Assembly (NCBI GenBank): GCA_036245525.1
Contig: BTPG01000005.1
Coordinates: forward strand, 127,396,120-127,460,119
Direction: 5' to 3'
DNA length: 64,000 nucleotides
From: Semisulcospira habei
Lineage: Eukaryota; Mollusca; Gastropoda; Semisulcospiridae
The position numbers and the translations under genes were made by a program. This document shows, piece by piece, positions 35,165 to 46,685 of the stretch (position 1 is its first letter; the number at the start of each line of letters is the position of its first letter). The notes beneath the pieces are model-generated. The model was not told where the DNA came from and did no database searches. It worked only from the letters and a program-made list of their open reading frames with translations.

Positions 35165-36426
35165 TTAAGTACCATTACGCATAAATCTGAAGACACATTT
35201 CAGCACCAATTGTGCATATTATGCCTTGTCGACACACTTAATGAAGTTTAACAGCAGTTTGGACACGCAGCAAAAGCACACGCATAATCTCACTTTGTTA
35301 CGTGGTAGTCGTGGTCGTAGTATGATATCACACCAGACGCACGCACGTAGGGTTCTTGTAAAGAAACTTCACTCAGCTGCAACCCGTCAAACGTGAGGTA
35401 AGGATGTACTGAGACCACTCTGGAGTAACAGTTTCAACAAGATTTTATTGCAGCGATGCGATCTCCAAACGAGGCATTCACAAATGCATCCGCAATGATA
35501 CAATGTCTCCTCTACAATGTATCAACACTTTTGACAAACTGCGTCTCTCATACAATGTACACTACTGTTACACTGTCGCATAACTCCGTCACTGACAATG
35601 TACCTACGTGATACACCGCATGATCTCTGAGTCACCGACAATGTGCACACACGCTTCCTAGCACGCTCTTTTATAGTATTATAGCTTTCCAGAATAATAC
35701 AGCAAATTCGCACAACACAACTAATCAGAAAGGAAAACGTAACCAAAACTTATTAATATTAATGAAAGAGAATTTATTAGAATGAGCTACCAGGTTCCAC
35801 TATTATTTTAAGCGCCTTTTATACAGTGTTGCAAAATGTTGCCGACACTTTGACGTCACAAACGTAACACACTTATTTATTCTGCGATGCCGTTAAGGCC
35901 CCGCTACACGAGCCCGGTTTTGAGGCCGATTCCCGATCAGTTTTCGAATCGGTAGGTGATCGGACCAAACTAAAAAACGTGTGCACTGCCACACACTTCC
36001 CGACTTGTTTAGCCGACCGGTTTGAACCGAAGATCAAAGTCGTACCTGTTCTGCAAAATGACTGCTAGTTTTGACAGTGATGATGATGTGCTTGCATTAT
36101 CAGCAGTTTTGCATCATCGTATTCGGGAAGAGGCGTGCGAAACATCAGCACTGAACGGCGGTGGTACTGATCACAACAGGCGTGTTCCACCATTTGCAAA
36201 CTGTGCTGAAACGACATGATTTGCGATACGCGCTCTGATTGGTTGAAGCTTACGATCGGGACCGATTCGGATCGGGAAAATAGAGCAGGTTCTAGACACC
36301 CGATTCCCAGCCGATTGGGACCGGATAGGATAATTGACGTCATCCGATCGCAATGGGATCGGAATCGGCTTCAAAATCGGGGCACAACCGGCTCGTGTGG
36401 CGGGGCCTTTAGCGTGTCAGTCGGTC

Positions 36427-36467
<41 letters not shown>

Positions 36468-36680
36468 CGTTCTCGCACTGCCGATAGCGTTGTATTTCTA
36501 GAACGGAGTGGAGTCATTGTCAGGTTACTTGATATAAAGACGACGTGTGCTGAACTGGATTGTGCTGTGTCTAAATGAACCATAGGCTAGCTAGACCTGC
36601 GTGTAGCGTTTCGTAATCATCTGTTACAGAAGTGTATCTTTGAACAGTTACGGCGGTAGCGGGCCTTTAAAATCAGATGT
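35165..36680 (-). repeat. R360 repeat, copy 3, interrupted twice
   Basis: Read on the minus strand, pieces at 36680-36412, 35892-35869 and 35296-35165 rebuild the 360-bp repeat found at 19703 and 43601. The first gap is the PIF/Harbinger-type element at 35896-36408. The second is a roughly 570-bp insert (35297-35868) with short GTTACGT / ACGTAAC ends. A 36-T run (36429-36464) is an expansion of an A-rich spot in the repeat. Outer ends keep TTAA and TTTAAA. Confidence 0.75.
35896..36408 (+). mobile_element. Non-autonomous PIF/Harbinger-type DNA transposon, 513 bp
   Basis: Inverted ends AGGCCCCGCTACACGAGCC and GGCTCGTGTGGCGGGGCCT, extended by GGTTTTGAGGCCGATTCC and its partner, are flanked by TTA on each side (35893-35895 and 36409-36411). 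A 3-bp TWA duplication with such ends is the PIF/Harbinger pattern. The interior holds a 53-codon ORF at 36058-36219 whose acidic start MTASFDSDDDVLAL and following HHRIREE resemble the N-terminus of HARBI1-like nucleases. The nuclease core is missing. Superfamily call is inference from ends, duplication and this remnant. Confidence 0.75.
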
Positions 36681-36783
36681 AAAATAAAAAAAAAATGTAG
36701 CCATTAGCACACATTTTTGTCAGATTTATGTGCAATGATTTAACATCATTTATCTCCGTGGCGGCGTCGACTTATCTCATGGC

Positions 36784-36908
36784 CTGGGACCAGTTGCATG
36801 AGAGAGCTCAGTCCTGCGCCAGACACTAAGCAAGGTGCTCCGCTATAGCGGAGCACCTCGCTTAGTGGCTGGCGCAGGACTAAGCTCGCTCATGCAACTG
36901 ACCCCTGG
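36784..36908. mobile_element. P7 palindrome, near perfect 55-bp stem
   Basis: CAGTTGCATGAGAGAGCTCA, CCTGCGCCAGACACTAAGC and AAGGTGCTCCGC meet their reverse complement at TATA. The second copy is at 62259-62369. Confidence 0.92.
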
Positions 36909-36994
36909 GGCTGTAGCACTCACAGACTGCAGCAGATATTGTCCGATATGTAAATTAGTTGTGCGCTCTGTAAACAAATTCAGGGGCCTATCTA

Positions 36995-37235
36995 TTACGC
37001 CCCAAAACGGGGTGGGTGTAGGTGTTGTGGGTGGGGGGGGGGGGGGGGCGTGCGGGGGCGGGGGGATTCCTAATTTTTTGGGACATTTACCTTGAGATGG
37101 AAGGTGCTCAGAGCAGAGGCCTTGCTTTTCCCACTGTCAAAAAATGAACATTGGTTGGGTGGGAGAGAGAAAGGGGGGGGGGGGGCAGAGGAGATGGGGG
37201 TAGCGTGGGGGGTGGGGGTGGGTGGTCAGGTGGTC
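36995..37235. repeat. G-rich low-complexity region
   Basis: Several G-runs (37021-37065, 37166-37185 and 37196-37232), each able to form quadruplexes on the plus strand. No gene. Confidence 0.7.
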
Positions 37236-37418
37236 GGGCGTTTCAGGACTTTCCAGGCCTGGTCGAAAATGCAGACGAGGGTTTGGTAGGGATGTGCTCA
37301 TTTATCTCTAGAAGCTTTAGCGGTAGATAGATCGAACATACTATTTCAGGGGCGGCACACGGGAATGAAATGTGTCAAGCTTCTCATATGTTTCACGGTT
37401 ATTCCGTCTACAACAAAT

Positions 37419-40400
37419 CATCATCATCATCATCATCAGTCCCTTGCCCGAACTGGGCGTTGGGGGGACTGAAAGGCAGCAGCAACAGACAGTGCTCTCC
37501 ACTGAGTTCTATTTTGGGCGGTGGCAAGCAAGTCTGGCATCTCGAGTTCGGTCCATTCTTTTATGTTTGCGACCCAACTCTTTCTCTGACGACCTCGCCG
37601 ACGACTTCCTTCGAGAGTGCCTTGGAGGATAGTCTTGGACAAGGTGTTGTGTCGGGTCACGTGGCCAAACCAAGCAAGCTTGCGCCGTTTCACGGTTGCC
37701 AGAAGGGGTTCATGTGGGCCCACCAGGGAAGTGACGATGCTCCGTACATATTCGTTGGTCTTGTGCTCGCGGTACGAGATGCGGAGCAACTTCCTCAGGC
37801 ACTTGTTCTCAAAGGCCTGGATTTTCTTTTCTGAGTCTGCAAGCAGTGTCCAAGTCTCACAGCCGTAGAGTAGAATAGACACTACGAGGGACTTGTAAAG
37901 CCTGTACTTGATGGTGAAGCTGATGGAGTTACTTCGCCATATCCTGTCCAGCCTGGCCATTGCGGATGTTGCTGTACCTATCCTGATACGGATCTCTGCT
38001 ATGCAACTACCGTCTTTGGACAGGGTGGCTCCCAAGTACTTGAAGCTATTGACCTCTTCTAGCTTCTGGCCGTTCATGTGAATGTTGCTGCTGCTGTCGC
38101 TTGTGGTGTTGATCATCACTTTGCTTTTATCCGTACTGATCTCCATGCCATAAGACCCTGCGCTAGTTGAAAGTTTGTCTGTCAGGTTTTGGAGCTCACT
38201 ATTGCTGCCTGCCATGAGGTCAATGTCGTCTGCGAATCGAAGATTGCACAGGGATCTGCCACCAATAGAGATTGAAGTATGGTGGTCGTGGAGGGTTTCC
38301 TGCATGATCTTCTCCAGGAATATGTTGAAAAGGACAGGAGAGAGCAGGCATCCTTGACGGACACCGATCGTCGTCCTGAAGAACTCGCCTGACTGATTGT
38401 TAAGTAGAACCGCGCTGCAGGCGTTCTTGTAAAGCGCTTCTATCATTTGGATCAGTCCCTCCTCTATGTTGAACGATCTCATGACTTGCCAGAGTCCGTC
38501 GTGCCAGACGCGATCAAATGCTTTCCTGAAATCAATGAAGTTGTGGTAGAGTTCGCGCTGATGATGCAGATGTTTCTCGATCAGGACGCGGCAGTTGAAA
38601 ATCTGCTCTACAGTGCTTCTTCCAACTCTGAAGCCAGCCTGTTCTTCTGCCAGCAGTTCCTCGGCGAAAGTTTTGAGGCGGTTGAGAATGATTCTAAGCA
38701 TTACTTTGCTAGGGTGACTTATCAGACTGATAGTTCTGTAGTTCTGGCACTGTTTCAGGTTTCCTTTCTTGGGGAGCGGGATCACTAGAGACTGTGTCCA
38801 TTCTACTGGCCATTTCTTTTGCTCCCAGATCTTTTGACAGAGTGTAGTGAGGACCTTCGTTGTTACTTCTCCTCCATGTTTCAACAGTTCAGCAGGTACG
38901 TTGTCTACACCTGGAGACTTTCCTCCCTTCAGGCCGCGTACGGCTGCTTCCACCTCTTCAGCTAACACTGGCAGGTCTTCAGCCTTCCTGGCCCGAGCCT
39001 GGTTGTTTTGGAGGATGCTGGTGTCTGGCTCAGCCTTGTAGTTATACAAGTCTCGGCAGTACTCAGTCCATCTGTTTAGTACAGCAGTGTTTTCCGTAAG
39101 GAGTTGGCCGCTGCTGTCTTCGATGACTGTGGCTGTTCGCTGTTGAGTCTTGGTGAGGGTCCTTAGCGTTTCATAAGCCTTCTTGCTGTTGCCGTTTGCC
39201 ATGCCCTCTTCCACGCTACAACACTGGTCTTCAATCCAATCTTCTTTGGCTTCTTTCATCTTCTTCCTGATCTTCTTGTTGACAAGTCTGTACTTGTTTG
39301 CTGATGTGAGGTCTTGGCCTCTCTTTTTCTTCCAGGCTCTCCTCTCATCACAGAGATCGAGGATGTCATCGGTTACCCAGGGCTGTTTGCGCTTCCTCTG
39401 CTTCCCCAGCACTTCTTCTGCTGTAGAAAGTAACACCTCTTTTATATTTCCAGCAAGGGTGTCTACGTCACAGTCCAAAGTAGCCAAGGCTGCAAATCTG
39501 CCTCCCACCTGGGCTTGGAAGAGCTCTTCTACTTCCGGGTCTTTTAGCTTCTGGAGGTCGAATCTGATGCGAGGGCTCTTGCTATCTCGTTTCAATGCCA
39601 GCTTCAACTTGAGGCTAGTAAGGACGAGGTTGTGGTCGCTGCCAATATCAGCGCCAGGAAAGGACCTCGTTTGTGCTTTGTTAACGCTGGATTTGAATCG
39701 TCGAGGCAGCAAGATGAAGTCAATCTGGTTATGGACCAGGCCTCCTGGCGATTGCCATGTCACTGTTCTTGACTTCTTGTGTGGATGGAGGGTATTAGCA
39801 ACGGTGAGACGGTGACTCTGTGCGAACTCTAAAAGTCGCAGGCCTCTGTCGTTTGTTTCTCCAAGGCCAAACTTGCCAGCTGTTCCTGCCCATTGTTGGT
39901 AGGCGTCAGGGCCGATCTTTGCATTCCAGTCACCGAGGACAGTCAGAATGTCTTTCTTAGGTGTTTTCTTGATGATGTTGTCCAGTTGTTCGTAAAATTT
40001 TTCTAATTCTTCATCATCATGATCTGCTGTTGGAGCGTATACTTGAATGATAGTGATATTGTGCGGTCGGGCGGAGATGCGGATGGAGATTAGTCTGCTT
40101 GACACGGGGGTGCAGCTGATGACAGTTCCAGCCACCTCTTTCCTTACGATAAAAGCTACGCCATGTTCGTGCTTGGTTTCTTTTCCGCTGAACCAGATTT
40201 TATGGCCTTCATCTGTTGTTGTTTCTCCGAAGCCTGTCCATCGAACTTCTGCAAGTCCTACAATGTCCCAGCGATAGCGCTTCAACTCGTGGGTGAGTTC
40301 CTTCACTTTGCCGCACTGGTAGAGTGTGCGAACGTTCCAAGTTCCGATAGTTATTCCTTGCGTGGGCAGCTTGATGGTGGGTTTGGTTCCAGTAACACAC

Positions 40401-40768
40401 TTGTCGCCCCCACCCTGGAGACCTTCAATGGGGTGCGCGGTCGTTGGTGATCCGGGCCCCGACCGATCCGGCATGTTATTCTTATTCTGTTGCTTGTCCA
40501 TCAGTCCTTTCAATGGGCTTAGGCGAACTTGGCGGCGCCCGTCTCCTCTCCAAGTATTTCAACTGACTGAGAGACGCGTCAGCCCCTCACAACGTTTCGC
40601 CCGCCAGCAGAAGCGGTTACCGGGGTGTGGCTAGGTAAAGGACCTGGAGCCAGCTGTGAGAGTTGAATGCCATGTGAAGACCAGTGCTCCCGCCTGCCCC
40701 AAGAGGCGCTGCTGGCTGAAAAGTCAAAGGTACTACTTCTCCATGAACACTCTACACCCCAAATATAT
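37419..40768 (-). mobile_element. RTE family B LINE, full length
   Basis: About 3.35 kb on the minus strand: a roughly 270-bp leader, one long ORF and a (GAT)n tail (ATC repeats at 37419-37438 on the plus strand). The 10-bp repeat TACAACAAAT lies at 37409-37418 and 40769-40778, consistent with a target duplication. The ORF is intact. The element is related to, but well diverged from, family A, and closer to the broken fragment at 3.4-5.0 kb. Confidence 0.9.
37436..40501 (-). CDS. RTE family B endonuclease-reverse transcriptase, intact
   Basis: 1021 residues from the first ATG (minus 40501) to a TGA at 37436. Endonuclease about residues 50-290: GTWNVRTLYQ, AEVRWTGFG, GDWNAKIG with GDWN at 190-193, and GSDHN. 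RT about 520-800: LPKKGNLKQCQNYRTISL, EEQAGFRVGRST, FRKAFDRVW, GVRQGCLLSPVLF and FADD at 756-759. Tail: YGCETWTL, FENKCLRKLL, WFGHVTRH, GRQRKSW. The protein makes the target nick and cDNA for its own insertion. No stop or frameshift, and catalytic residues are present. The WFGH...RRRGRQR tail is close in style to BovB. Whether it is expressed cannot be told from sequence. Confidence 0.94.
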   Translation of the reverse strand: MDKQQNKNNMPDRSGPGSPTTAHPIEGLQGGGDKCVTGTKPTIKLPTQGITIGTWNVRTLYQCGKVKELTHELKRYRWDIVGLAEVRWTGFGETTTDEGHKIWFSGKETKHEHGVAFIVRKEVAGTVISCTPVSSRLISIRISARPHNITIIQVYAPTADHDDEELEKFYEQLDNIIKKTPKKDILTVLGDWNAKIGPDAYQQWAGTAGKFGLGETNDRGLRLLEFAQSHRLTVANTLHPHKKSRTVTWQSPGGLVHNQIDFILLPRRFKSSVNKAQTRSFPGADIGSDHNLVLTSLKLKLALKRDSKSPRIRFDLQKLKDPEVEELFQAQVGGRFAALATLDCDVDTLAGNIKEVLLSTAEEVLGKQRKRKQPWVTDDILDLCDERRAWKKKRGQDLTSANKYRLVNKKIRKKMKEAKEDWIEDQCCSVEEGMANGNSKKAYETLRTLTKTQQRTATVIEDSSGQLLTENTAVLNRWTEYCRDLYNYKAEPDTSILQNNQARARKAEDLPVLAEEVEAAVRGLKGGKSPGVDNVPAELLKHGGEVTTKVLTTLCQKIWEQKKWPVEWTQSLVIPLPKKGNLKQCQNYRTISLISHPSKVMLRIILNRLKTFAEELLAEEQAGFRVGRSTVEQIFNCRVLIEKHLHHQRELYHNFIDFRKAFDRVWHDGLWQVMRSFNIEEGLIQMIEALYKNACSAVLLNNQSGEFFRTTIGVRQGCLLSPVLFNIFLEKIMQETLHDHHTSISIGGRSLCNLRFADDIDLMAGSNSELQNLTDKLSTSAGSYGMEISTDKSKVMINTTSDSSSNIHMNGQKLEEVNSFKYLGATLSKDGSCIAEIRIRIGTATSAMARLDRIWRSNSISFTIKYRLYKSLVVSILLYGCETWTLLADSEKKIQAFENKCLRKLLRISYREHKTNEYVRSIVTSLVGPHEPLLATVKRRKLAWFGHVTRHNTLSKTILQGTLEGSRRRGRQRKSWVANIKEWTELEMPDLLATAQNRTQWRALSVAAAFQSPQRPVRARD

Positions 40769-40888
40769 TACAACAAATATTGTTACCAGTAGTTATCAGG
40801 AAACGCACTTAAACTGGGGCCGGAGGATGTGTGTGTGTGTGTGAAGGTTCCACATTCAGTGGGGGCACATTTTCGCAGGGGAGATTTT

Positions 40889-41020
<132 letters not shown>

Positions 41021-41189
41021 TACCTGCCCCCCTCATCTCTTCCACTTCCTAATAAGTTCGGTACAAGCATAAACTATTCAGCGGCCTCCAGGCGATACGC
41101 GCGTAGCATTACGGTCTCCAGTTTTTAGGAGAGGTCAATCTCGCATAGTTTTTGATAACGAGACACGATTCTCCAGCCAATCAGTCTTC

Positions 41190-41252
41190 GTGTCAGCCGT
41201 CAGATCACTGGACAACGTACGTGCGTTTAGTGGACAACGTACGTGCGTTTAG
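41190..41252. repeat. 21-bp direct repeat
   Basis: TGGACAACGTACGTGCGTTTA occurs twice in tandem. Confidence 0.85.
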
Positions 41253-41289
41253 AGAACGCTTTCACACCCAGCGTCAACAGCCAGACCCA

Positions 41290-41345
41290 GTAAGCAAAGG
41301 TCCTCGGGCCGACGTCGGCCCGATGTTTAGTTGCTTACCGGGGAG
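41290..41345. mobile_element. P6, internally deleted
   Basis: CAGTAAGCAAAGGTCCTCGG, GGCCGACGTCGGCC, then TTTAGTTGCTTACCGGG: the outer TIRs are joined without the GTGGGCCCGCGCAC centre. Confidence 0.75.
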
Positions 41346-41619
41346 GTGGATGGACTGGACGCGTTGAGTAGTGCCTTGTTGGTCCAGCGCATATCAGATA
41401 GATGTACCGGTATTTGGTTATCCCAGGGGCAGTGGCTGATCATAGAGGCCGCGCAGATTGAATCAGATAACTTGATTTCTTGAGTTGTCATGCTAGGCAC
41501 AGGTCTAGCTGGGCTGCGCCTTAAAGTGGTAGATCCATTACCCCCAAATCGTCGCAGTTATTTTACAAATAGTGATCTGTTCTGCATGGTGGCCTGTCCG
41601 GTTTTCAGGGTCACAGTTC

Positions 41620-41945
41620 GGAGAAAACCAAAAACAAAAACCCAATCAAACATGAAAACAACAACACAAAAAACACACAAAACAACAACAACCAACCAAC
41701 CAACCAACCAACCAAACAAGGAAACAACAACACAAAAAACACCCTCAAAACACACACTGAAAACAACTACAATCAACCAATCAACCCACCAACCAACCAA
41801 CCAACCAACCAACTAACCAAACAAACAACAACTACAACAACAGACAATAGGACCTCCGTCTTGCCAACATAAATGCCGCATTGACTCTATTTAACTCCTT
41901 ACCCCCTGAAGAAGAAATTAAAATTTTTGTTGTTGTTGTAGATAT
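41620..41945. repeat. CAAC/CCAA/AACA low-complexity tract
   Basis: Runs of AACCAACC and CAACAACA with poly-A. The Thr/Asn/Gln frame is an artefact of composition. Confidence 0.9.
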
Positions 41946-41965
41946 CCTCTATATCACAGTTCTGG

Positions 41966-42108
41966 ACGGTGACAGATCGACCATGACATTTCAAGGTTGG
42001 TGTCAGAATAGCTTGGCGCCTGGAGGCGCCAAGCTATTCTGACACCAACCTTGGAATATCACGGTCGATCATCCTTTCGTAGTCTTTCAGGGAGTTATGG
42101 GTTAAATT
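41966..42108. mobile_element. P1 palindromic element
   Basis: ACAGATCGACCATGACATTT; stem TGTCAGAATAGCTTGGCGCC mirrored around TGGA; right end TCAGGGAGTTATGGGTTAA. Confidence 0.92.
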
Positions 42109-42756
42109 AATAAATCCCAGCTATATTGACACTAGTTCCTGTGTCCCTTCTTAACCTTGTAGCCTCATAAATAATCCTTCGGTTTCATTAATCTCGGCTA
42201 TTGCGCACAACCCATTTAAGCAAAACATCATCGGACCGACATTGGCCACCTGCGACCGACCTCTGCCTAATGACCTTCTGTGCTTTGGGGCATAAGCCAA
42301 TGAGATTGACACACTCTTGCCCAAGAGCAGCACAAGTCTTTCCACTTCCAATCAGTGTAGCTGTTATGCGGTTTTGTACTAACTGCTCCATTTCGCGGGT
42401 CAGTCAGATGTCAGATGCGTGAGGCATTCGAAGCTCATAGTCCAGTCATGCCAACTTTCATTCATAAGACAAGGACTGGAGTCTAGTTAGCAGTCTACGC
42501 TTTATTCTTTGGAGTTATGTGTGCATGACAGATGGACGTTTGGTTTAGATTGGACTAGATTATGGATTGGAATGTTCTTCACGCACAGGCGAACTCGAAC
42601 GGTCTGTTCTATTCCCTTTTTCTTACAAATGTCTTATAAACGAAATATCTACTTCCGTATTTCCTTTGTAAAAATGTCATCCCAAGACGTTACCGGTAAT
42701 TTTCGTCATAGAAAACACGTTCGCTAACCGGTAGCCAGCTTCGGGAGGTATTATCA
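42109..42756. other. Non-coding stretch with a P6 scrap
   Basis: AAGCAAAACATCATCGGACC and GACATTGGCCACC near 42218-42250 resemble one end of P6. Nothing else recognised. Confidence 0.45.
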
Positions 42757-42843
42757 ACTACTGTAGTTCAAAAGTAGTGCCCGATTAGCTTGGCGGATGC
42801 CAAGTCACCGAACTAATCAGGCACTACCCATGAACCATAATGT
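42757..42843. mobile_element. P1 palindrome, divergent centre
   Basis: GTAGTTCAAAAGTAGTGCCC, GATTAGCTTGGCGGATGCC, then AACTAATCAGGCACTACCC and ATGAACCATAATGTG. Confidence 0.78.
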
Positions 42844-42984
42844 GATACACGTCTATTATTTTTTTTTCAGTGAGTAAACTTGCCTGAGAACACAGGCATC
42901 TAGCAAAAAATGGCACCACTCTTGAACTGTCCACTGAAAACTGGGATCAGCGTGTCGTCTCCCACTGTTGTCATTATTTTTCAG

Positions 42985-43200
42985 TTAACCCCTTCACAGC
43001 CGAGAATAAAATGAAGACTACCCAACTGCAAGAGGCATAGATCCTCATGAGCCCCCGCACTGCGGATGCTCATGAGGATCTATGCCTCTTGCTGAAACCA
43101 CTTTGTATCCGTGTTCCTCTGACGGCTGGGGATCGTTGACGTTGAATTTTCAATGATTTCAAAAACAGTCTGCGTGTACTGGCAGTGAAGCGGATAATCA
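42985..43200. mobile_element. P2 element with outer arms
   Basis: TTAACCCCTTCACAGCCGAG at the left. The hairpin is at 43028-43092 (GCAAGAGGCATAGATCCTCA). The right arm has GACGGCTGGGGATCG and ACTGGCAGTGAAGCGGATAA. Confidence 0.88.
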
Positions 43201-43314
43201 GAGTGAGGTCAACGAATATCTGATATGTTAGTCACTGTTTCCTAATTGGTACTGCGGTCATTGGAAGTCCCAAGGTCAGGCTGATGTCAATCTCTTCCGT
43301 TTATTGACAGTAAC

Positions 43315-43506
<192 letters not shown>

Positions 43507-43600
43507 GACAAGTGATTCAGTACTAACATAATAATCATTCACCGCTATGATGAAAAGCGGAACTGAAAGTTAAGTTTCTATGACACGATAAACGCTTGAA

Positions 43601-43964
43601 ATAAGGCCCACTACCGCCGTAACTGTTCAAAATACACTACTGTAACAGATGGTTACGAAACGCTACACACAGGTCTAGTTATGGTTCATTTAGACACAGG
43701 ACAATCCTGTTCAGCACACGTCGTCTTTATACCAACCACTGACAATGACTGCACTCCGTTTTAGATAAAACAACACTATCAGTGCGAGAAACAGCCAAAA
43801 ATAGACCGACGCACTAACGGCAGCGCAGAAAAAAGTGCGATTACGCGTGTGCTTTTTCTGCGTGTCCAAACTGCTGTTAAAGTTCATTAGGTGCGTCTAC
43901 AAGGCATAATAAACACAACTGGTGCTGAAATGTGTCTCCAGATTTATGCGTAATGGTACTTTAA
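43601..43964 (+). repeat. R360 repeat, copy 2
   Basis: AAGGCCCACTACCGCCGTAA to TAATGGTACTTTAA; colinear with 19703-20062. Confidence 0.82.
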
Positions 43965-44994
43965 TCACTGCATTAGTACGAGCTCTTTTGCCGGTTAAGA
44001 GTTCCTGCTGTTTTGAAAAGAACTTTAATTATTCATTGGTGTTACAGTTTCATCTGGTGACCTGTCATAATGTATTCCACTGCCGGGAGAAATTCCTTTG
44101 CTTTGTACGCGTTATATTTTGTAATCACTCACCTAAGTACAAATTGTGTTGCCTGTACCAGCTGTGACGTCAAAGTTCTGTACCGTGTTCCACGACAATG
44201 TCCTACGTTCCTGGATTTTGCGACCATGCGGCCCCGATCTGAGTGTAGGCCGATTGAGACTGCTGGTGAAAGTCGGAACTATGCATCGCCGAGCATTTTG
44301 ATCCTTATGGTGATGAAGACGACTGTTTCCTTCATTGGTTTGGCATTTGTTTGGTTGTAGCTTACAAGATCTGAGGTCTTTAAAAGTTATTTTCCCCAGG
44401 ATCAAGCATCTCAACACAGTCAGAAAACTGTTTGCAACAAATACTGCTGACAGTATGTGTATGGGGCCTTTGTGTAATATCTTAGAGCTTTATGGTGGTA
44501 AGTACAATGCCAAAAATGTCGAAATTTATCGTTTGGAGGGTGTATTGTTTTGTACCCGAGTCGCGAATTTATCATCTGCATCGGTCTTGTTTTGAATTAA
44601 TATGGATATTTATGAGCCTACGTCACAAGGCAGAACCCGGCCGACTAACAGTGTATCGCAATACTGCAGGTCACGAGGTCATCGGTGTGGAGTACACACG
44701 TGTCAGTGTACACGTGTACTGATGTTTTCCGGCATCCCTTTGACGTAATTTTTCACGAGAAAAGTAGAATAAACCTTTCATATTCGCTATGCTGTCAAAA
44801 TCACAATGCGGGTTCCGCTTAACCTGCTAGTATTTACTAGTAACGATCGTGACGAGGGCGTGGCTTATTCAGTGACTCGCTATTGAAGCCTCCGTCCACG
44901 GTGCCGGGCCTAGTTTGACCTTTGATCCTTTACCCCTCGGCGGAAACACGCAACGCGTTCCATCATTGAAACAGAACATTGGTATTTATACCCA
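43965..44994. other. Non-coding stretch, nothing recognised
   Basis: No family motif in any frame. A 16-bp near-palindrome (CACACGTGTCAGTGTACACGTGT) occurs near 44696-44718. Confidence 0.45.
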
Positions 44995-45300
44995 CTTTCT
45001 GCACGTAACTATATGATAAAACAGGTTTAAAATCTTGCGAAATCAGTAAGAGATAAATGCTACTAAAGATCATGAATTCTGAAAATCACTAGCGCTCGCG
45101 GAACTATAGGAAGATCGACAAAGGCCGTAGATTACTCACCGATTCAGCAGGAAAGGGACAAATTCTAGATGGGCGGTCAAGCCATGCTCTTGCTTTACGC
45201 GTTGCCACAGGTCTATATTCCCTGATGTCAGTTCTACTTAGGGGTATCTTGTCTCTCTTCTTCTTTCTTCTCTTCAATTCCGAGTCTGTCATTGTCGGCA
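44995..45300 (-). repeat. Dispersed repeat of about 300 bp, copy 2, with a short ORF
   Basis: Colinear with 17000-17315. On the minus strand it carries an ORF from the ATG near 45295 (MTDSELKRRKKKRDK) to a donor-like GTGAGT near 45140. The ORF is not conserved in copy 1, so no product is claimed. Confidence 0.6.
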
Positions 45301-45529
45301 TGATACTTTCTTGTTTTCTTCGCTGGTTCATCAGCCATCTTTTCTCTGATTGGTTATAATCATGCAGATGACCTAAGGTCGTATAGAATAGTTATGACGT
45401 CAGCTACCATCGCCTATCGGAAGCAATCTTTTCATGGCGTTCAGTCACAAGTATGTATACTGAATCCCAGTAAAAGCTTTTTGCGAACTGAAGCATTAAA
45501 AAAGGTCAAGCGTGCCCCTTTAACTCTTT

Positions 45530-45611
45530 GTGTGTCGGTAGCGGATTTAGTCGTGATGATTCCTACAGGAATCATTGCGACTAAAACCGCTACCGACGCG
45601 CAAAGGGTTAA
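45530..45611. mobile_element. P4 palindrome, TTAA both ends
   Basis: TTAACTCTTTGTGTGTCGGTA and TACCGACGCGCAAAGGGTTAA enclose GCGGATTTAGTCGTGATGAT, TCCTACAGGA and its partner. An 82-bp unit and the cleanest P4 copy. Confidence 0.93.
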
Positions 45612-46104
45612 TTTCATTTGCAGCTATGCACGTACAACTCATGCTGCATTTCACGCTTTTCATTGACTACATAAAATTAATACACATTAGTTGTATCAAA
45701 ACGAGTGTTATCACGGAATAGTTTAATATAAGTGAGTGGTTTCCGACGGCTTTCACTAAAATACTTACTGAACCCCTACAACTATACCAGGGCTACATTG
45801 GCTGTAAATTCCATAATAGCATGCAGCAAACCTGGGTCACAGCTGTAGCACCCCATTCTAGAAGGCTCTTTCAGGGTTATTATTATAAAAACAAAAGTAA
45901 GCAAACAGCTTGTATAGGCTCTCTCGAGTCAAACCAACCTTCAAACCGGCATGACATGAAATAGGGATTATTCTGCGACCGACAGTGGGATAAATACCTA
46001 CGAGTCTCGACTTGCTTTTGACACACAGTTCTGGCTCCGAGGCTCTGCCAGAACTTGTATGTCGAAAGCTAAGTCTCGGTCCGTAAAACGTAACTACTCA
46101 TGGT

Positions 46105-46287
46105 TTAACCCATAACATCCTAAGGCTGCAGTTTTAAAATTTGCTTATTGTCCTATGAAGACTACATTACAGATTAGAAGATAGATCAACCATTTTAGTC
46201 CTGAGGCTCCAAGCTACTCTGGCACAACCCTTGAACTATCAGGCAAATTTATTTTAAGCAAAAGTGTATCAGGATGAAAATGGGTAA
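46105..46287. mobile_element. P1 element lacking most of the left inner arm
   Basis: TTAACCCATAACATCCTAAG, TTATTGTCCTATGAAGACTA and AGATAGATCAACCATTTTAG at the left; CCAAGCTACTCTGGCACAAC and TGTATCAGGATG at the right. Confidence 0.78.
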
Positions 46288-46364
46288 CTTGTACAGAATT
46301 GAGTAACAGCCCTTTGGTCGACGTGGTGTCTTGCCTCCTGCTACGATAGTTCCAGTACATGCAC

Positions 46365-46482
46365 AAAGTCCTGTGGCCGACGTAGATCCGAGAGCCTTCT
46401 TCTTGCGGGCTCACGTCGCCGGGTCGCAGTGGGCCCGTGCGCGAGCCCTCTGCGGCCGACGTCGGCCCGATTGAGGATGCTT
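46365..46482. mobile_element. P6 palindrome
   Basis: AAAGTCCTGTGGCCGACGTA, GGTCGCAGTGGGCCCGTGCG and GCGGCCGACGTCGGCCCGA. Confidence 0.8.
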
Positions 46483-46685
46483 ATACAGCGACAGCTATGT
46501 CTGATTATTCAGATTATTATAAAAAAAGAAGTTTTTTCCAGCTTATTCGATCAGAGTCAATTACGTGCATAGTCTATATCCTCGTATAGTTTGTTCATGT
46601 GTCAGATGACGCAGACTGCTATCTTCGTTTACTCAGCGCCAAGGAGCCGCAGTCGTCCCAGAAACACAGGTTCAAAATGGTTTCA

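Noticed and set aside
36022..36219. Short ORF with MTASFDSDDD as a host microprotein
   Set aside because: It lies wholly inside the PIF/Harbinger-type element and resembles the start of its nuclease.
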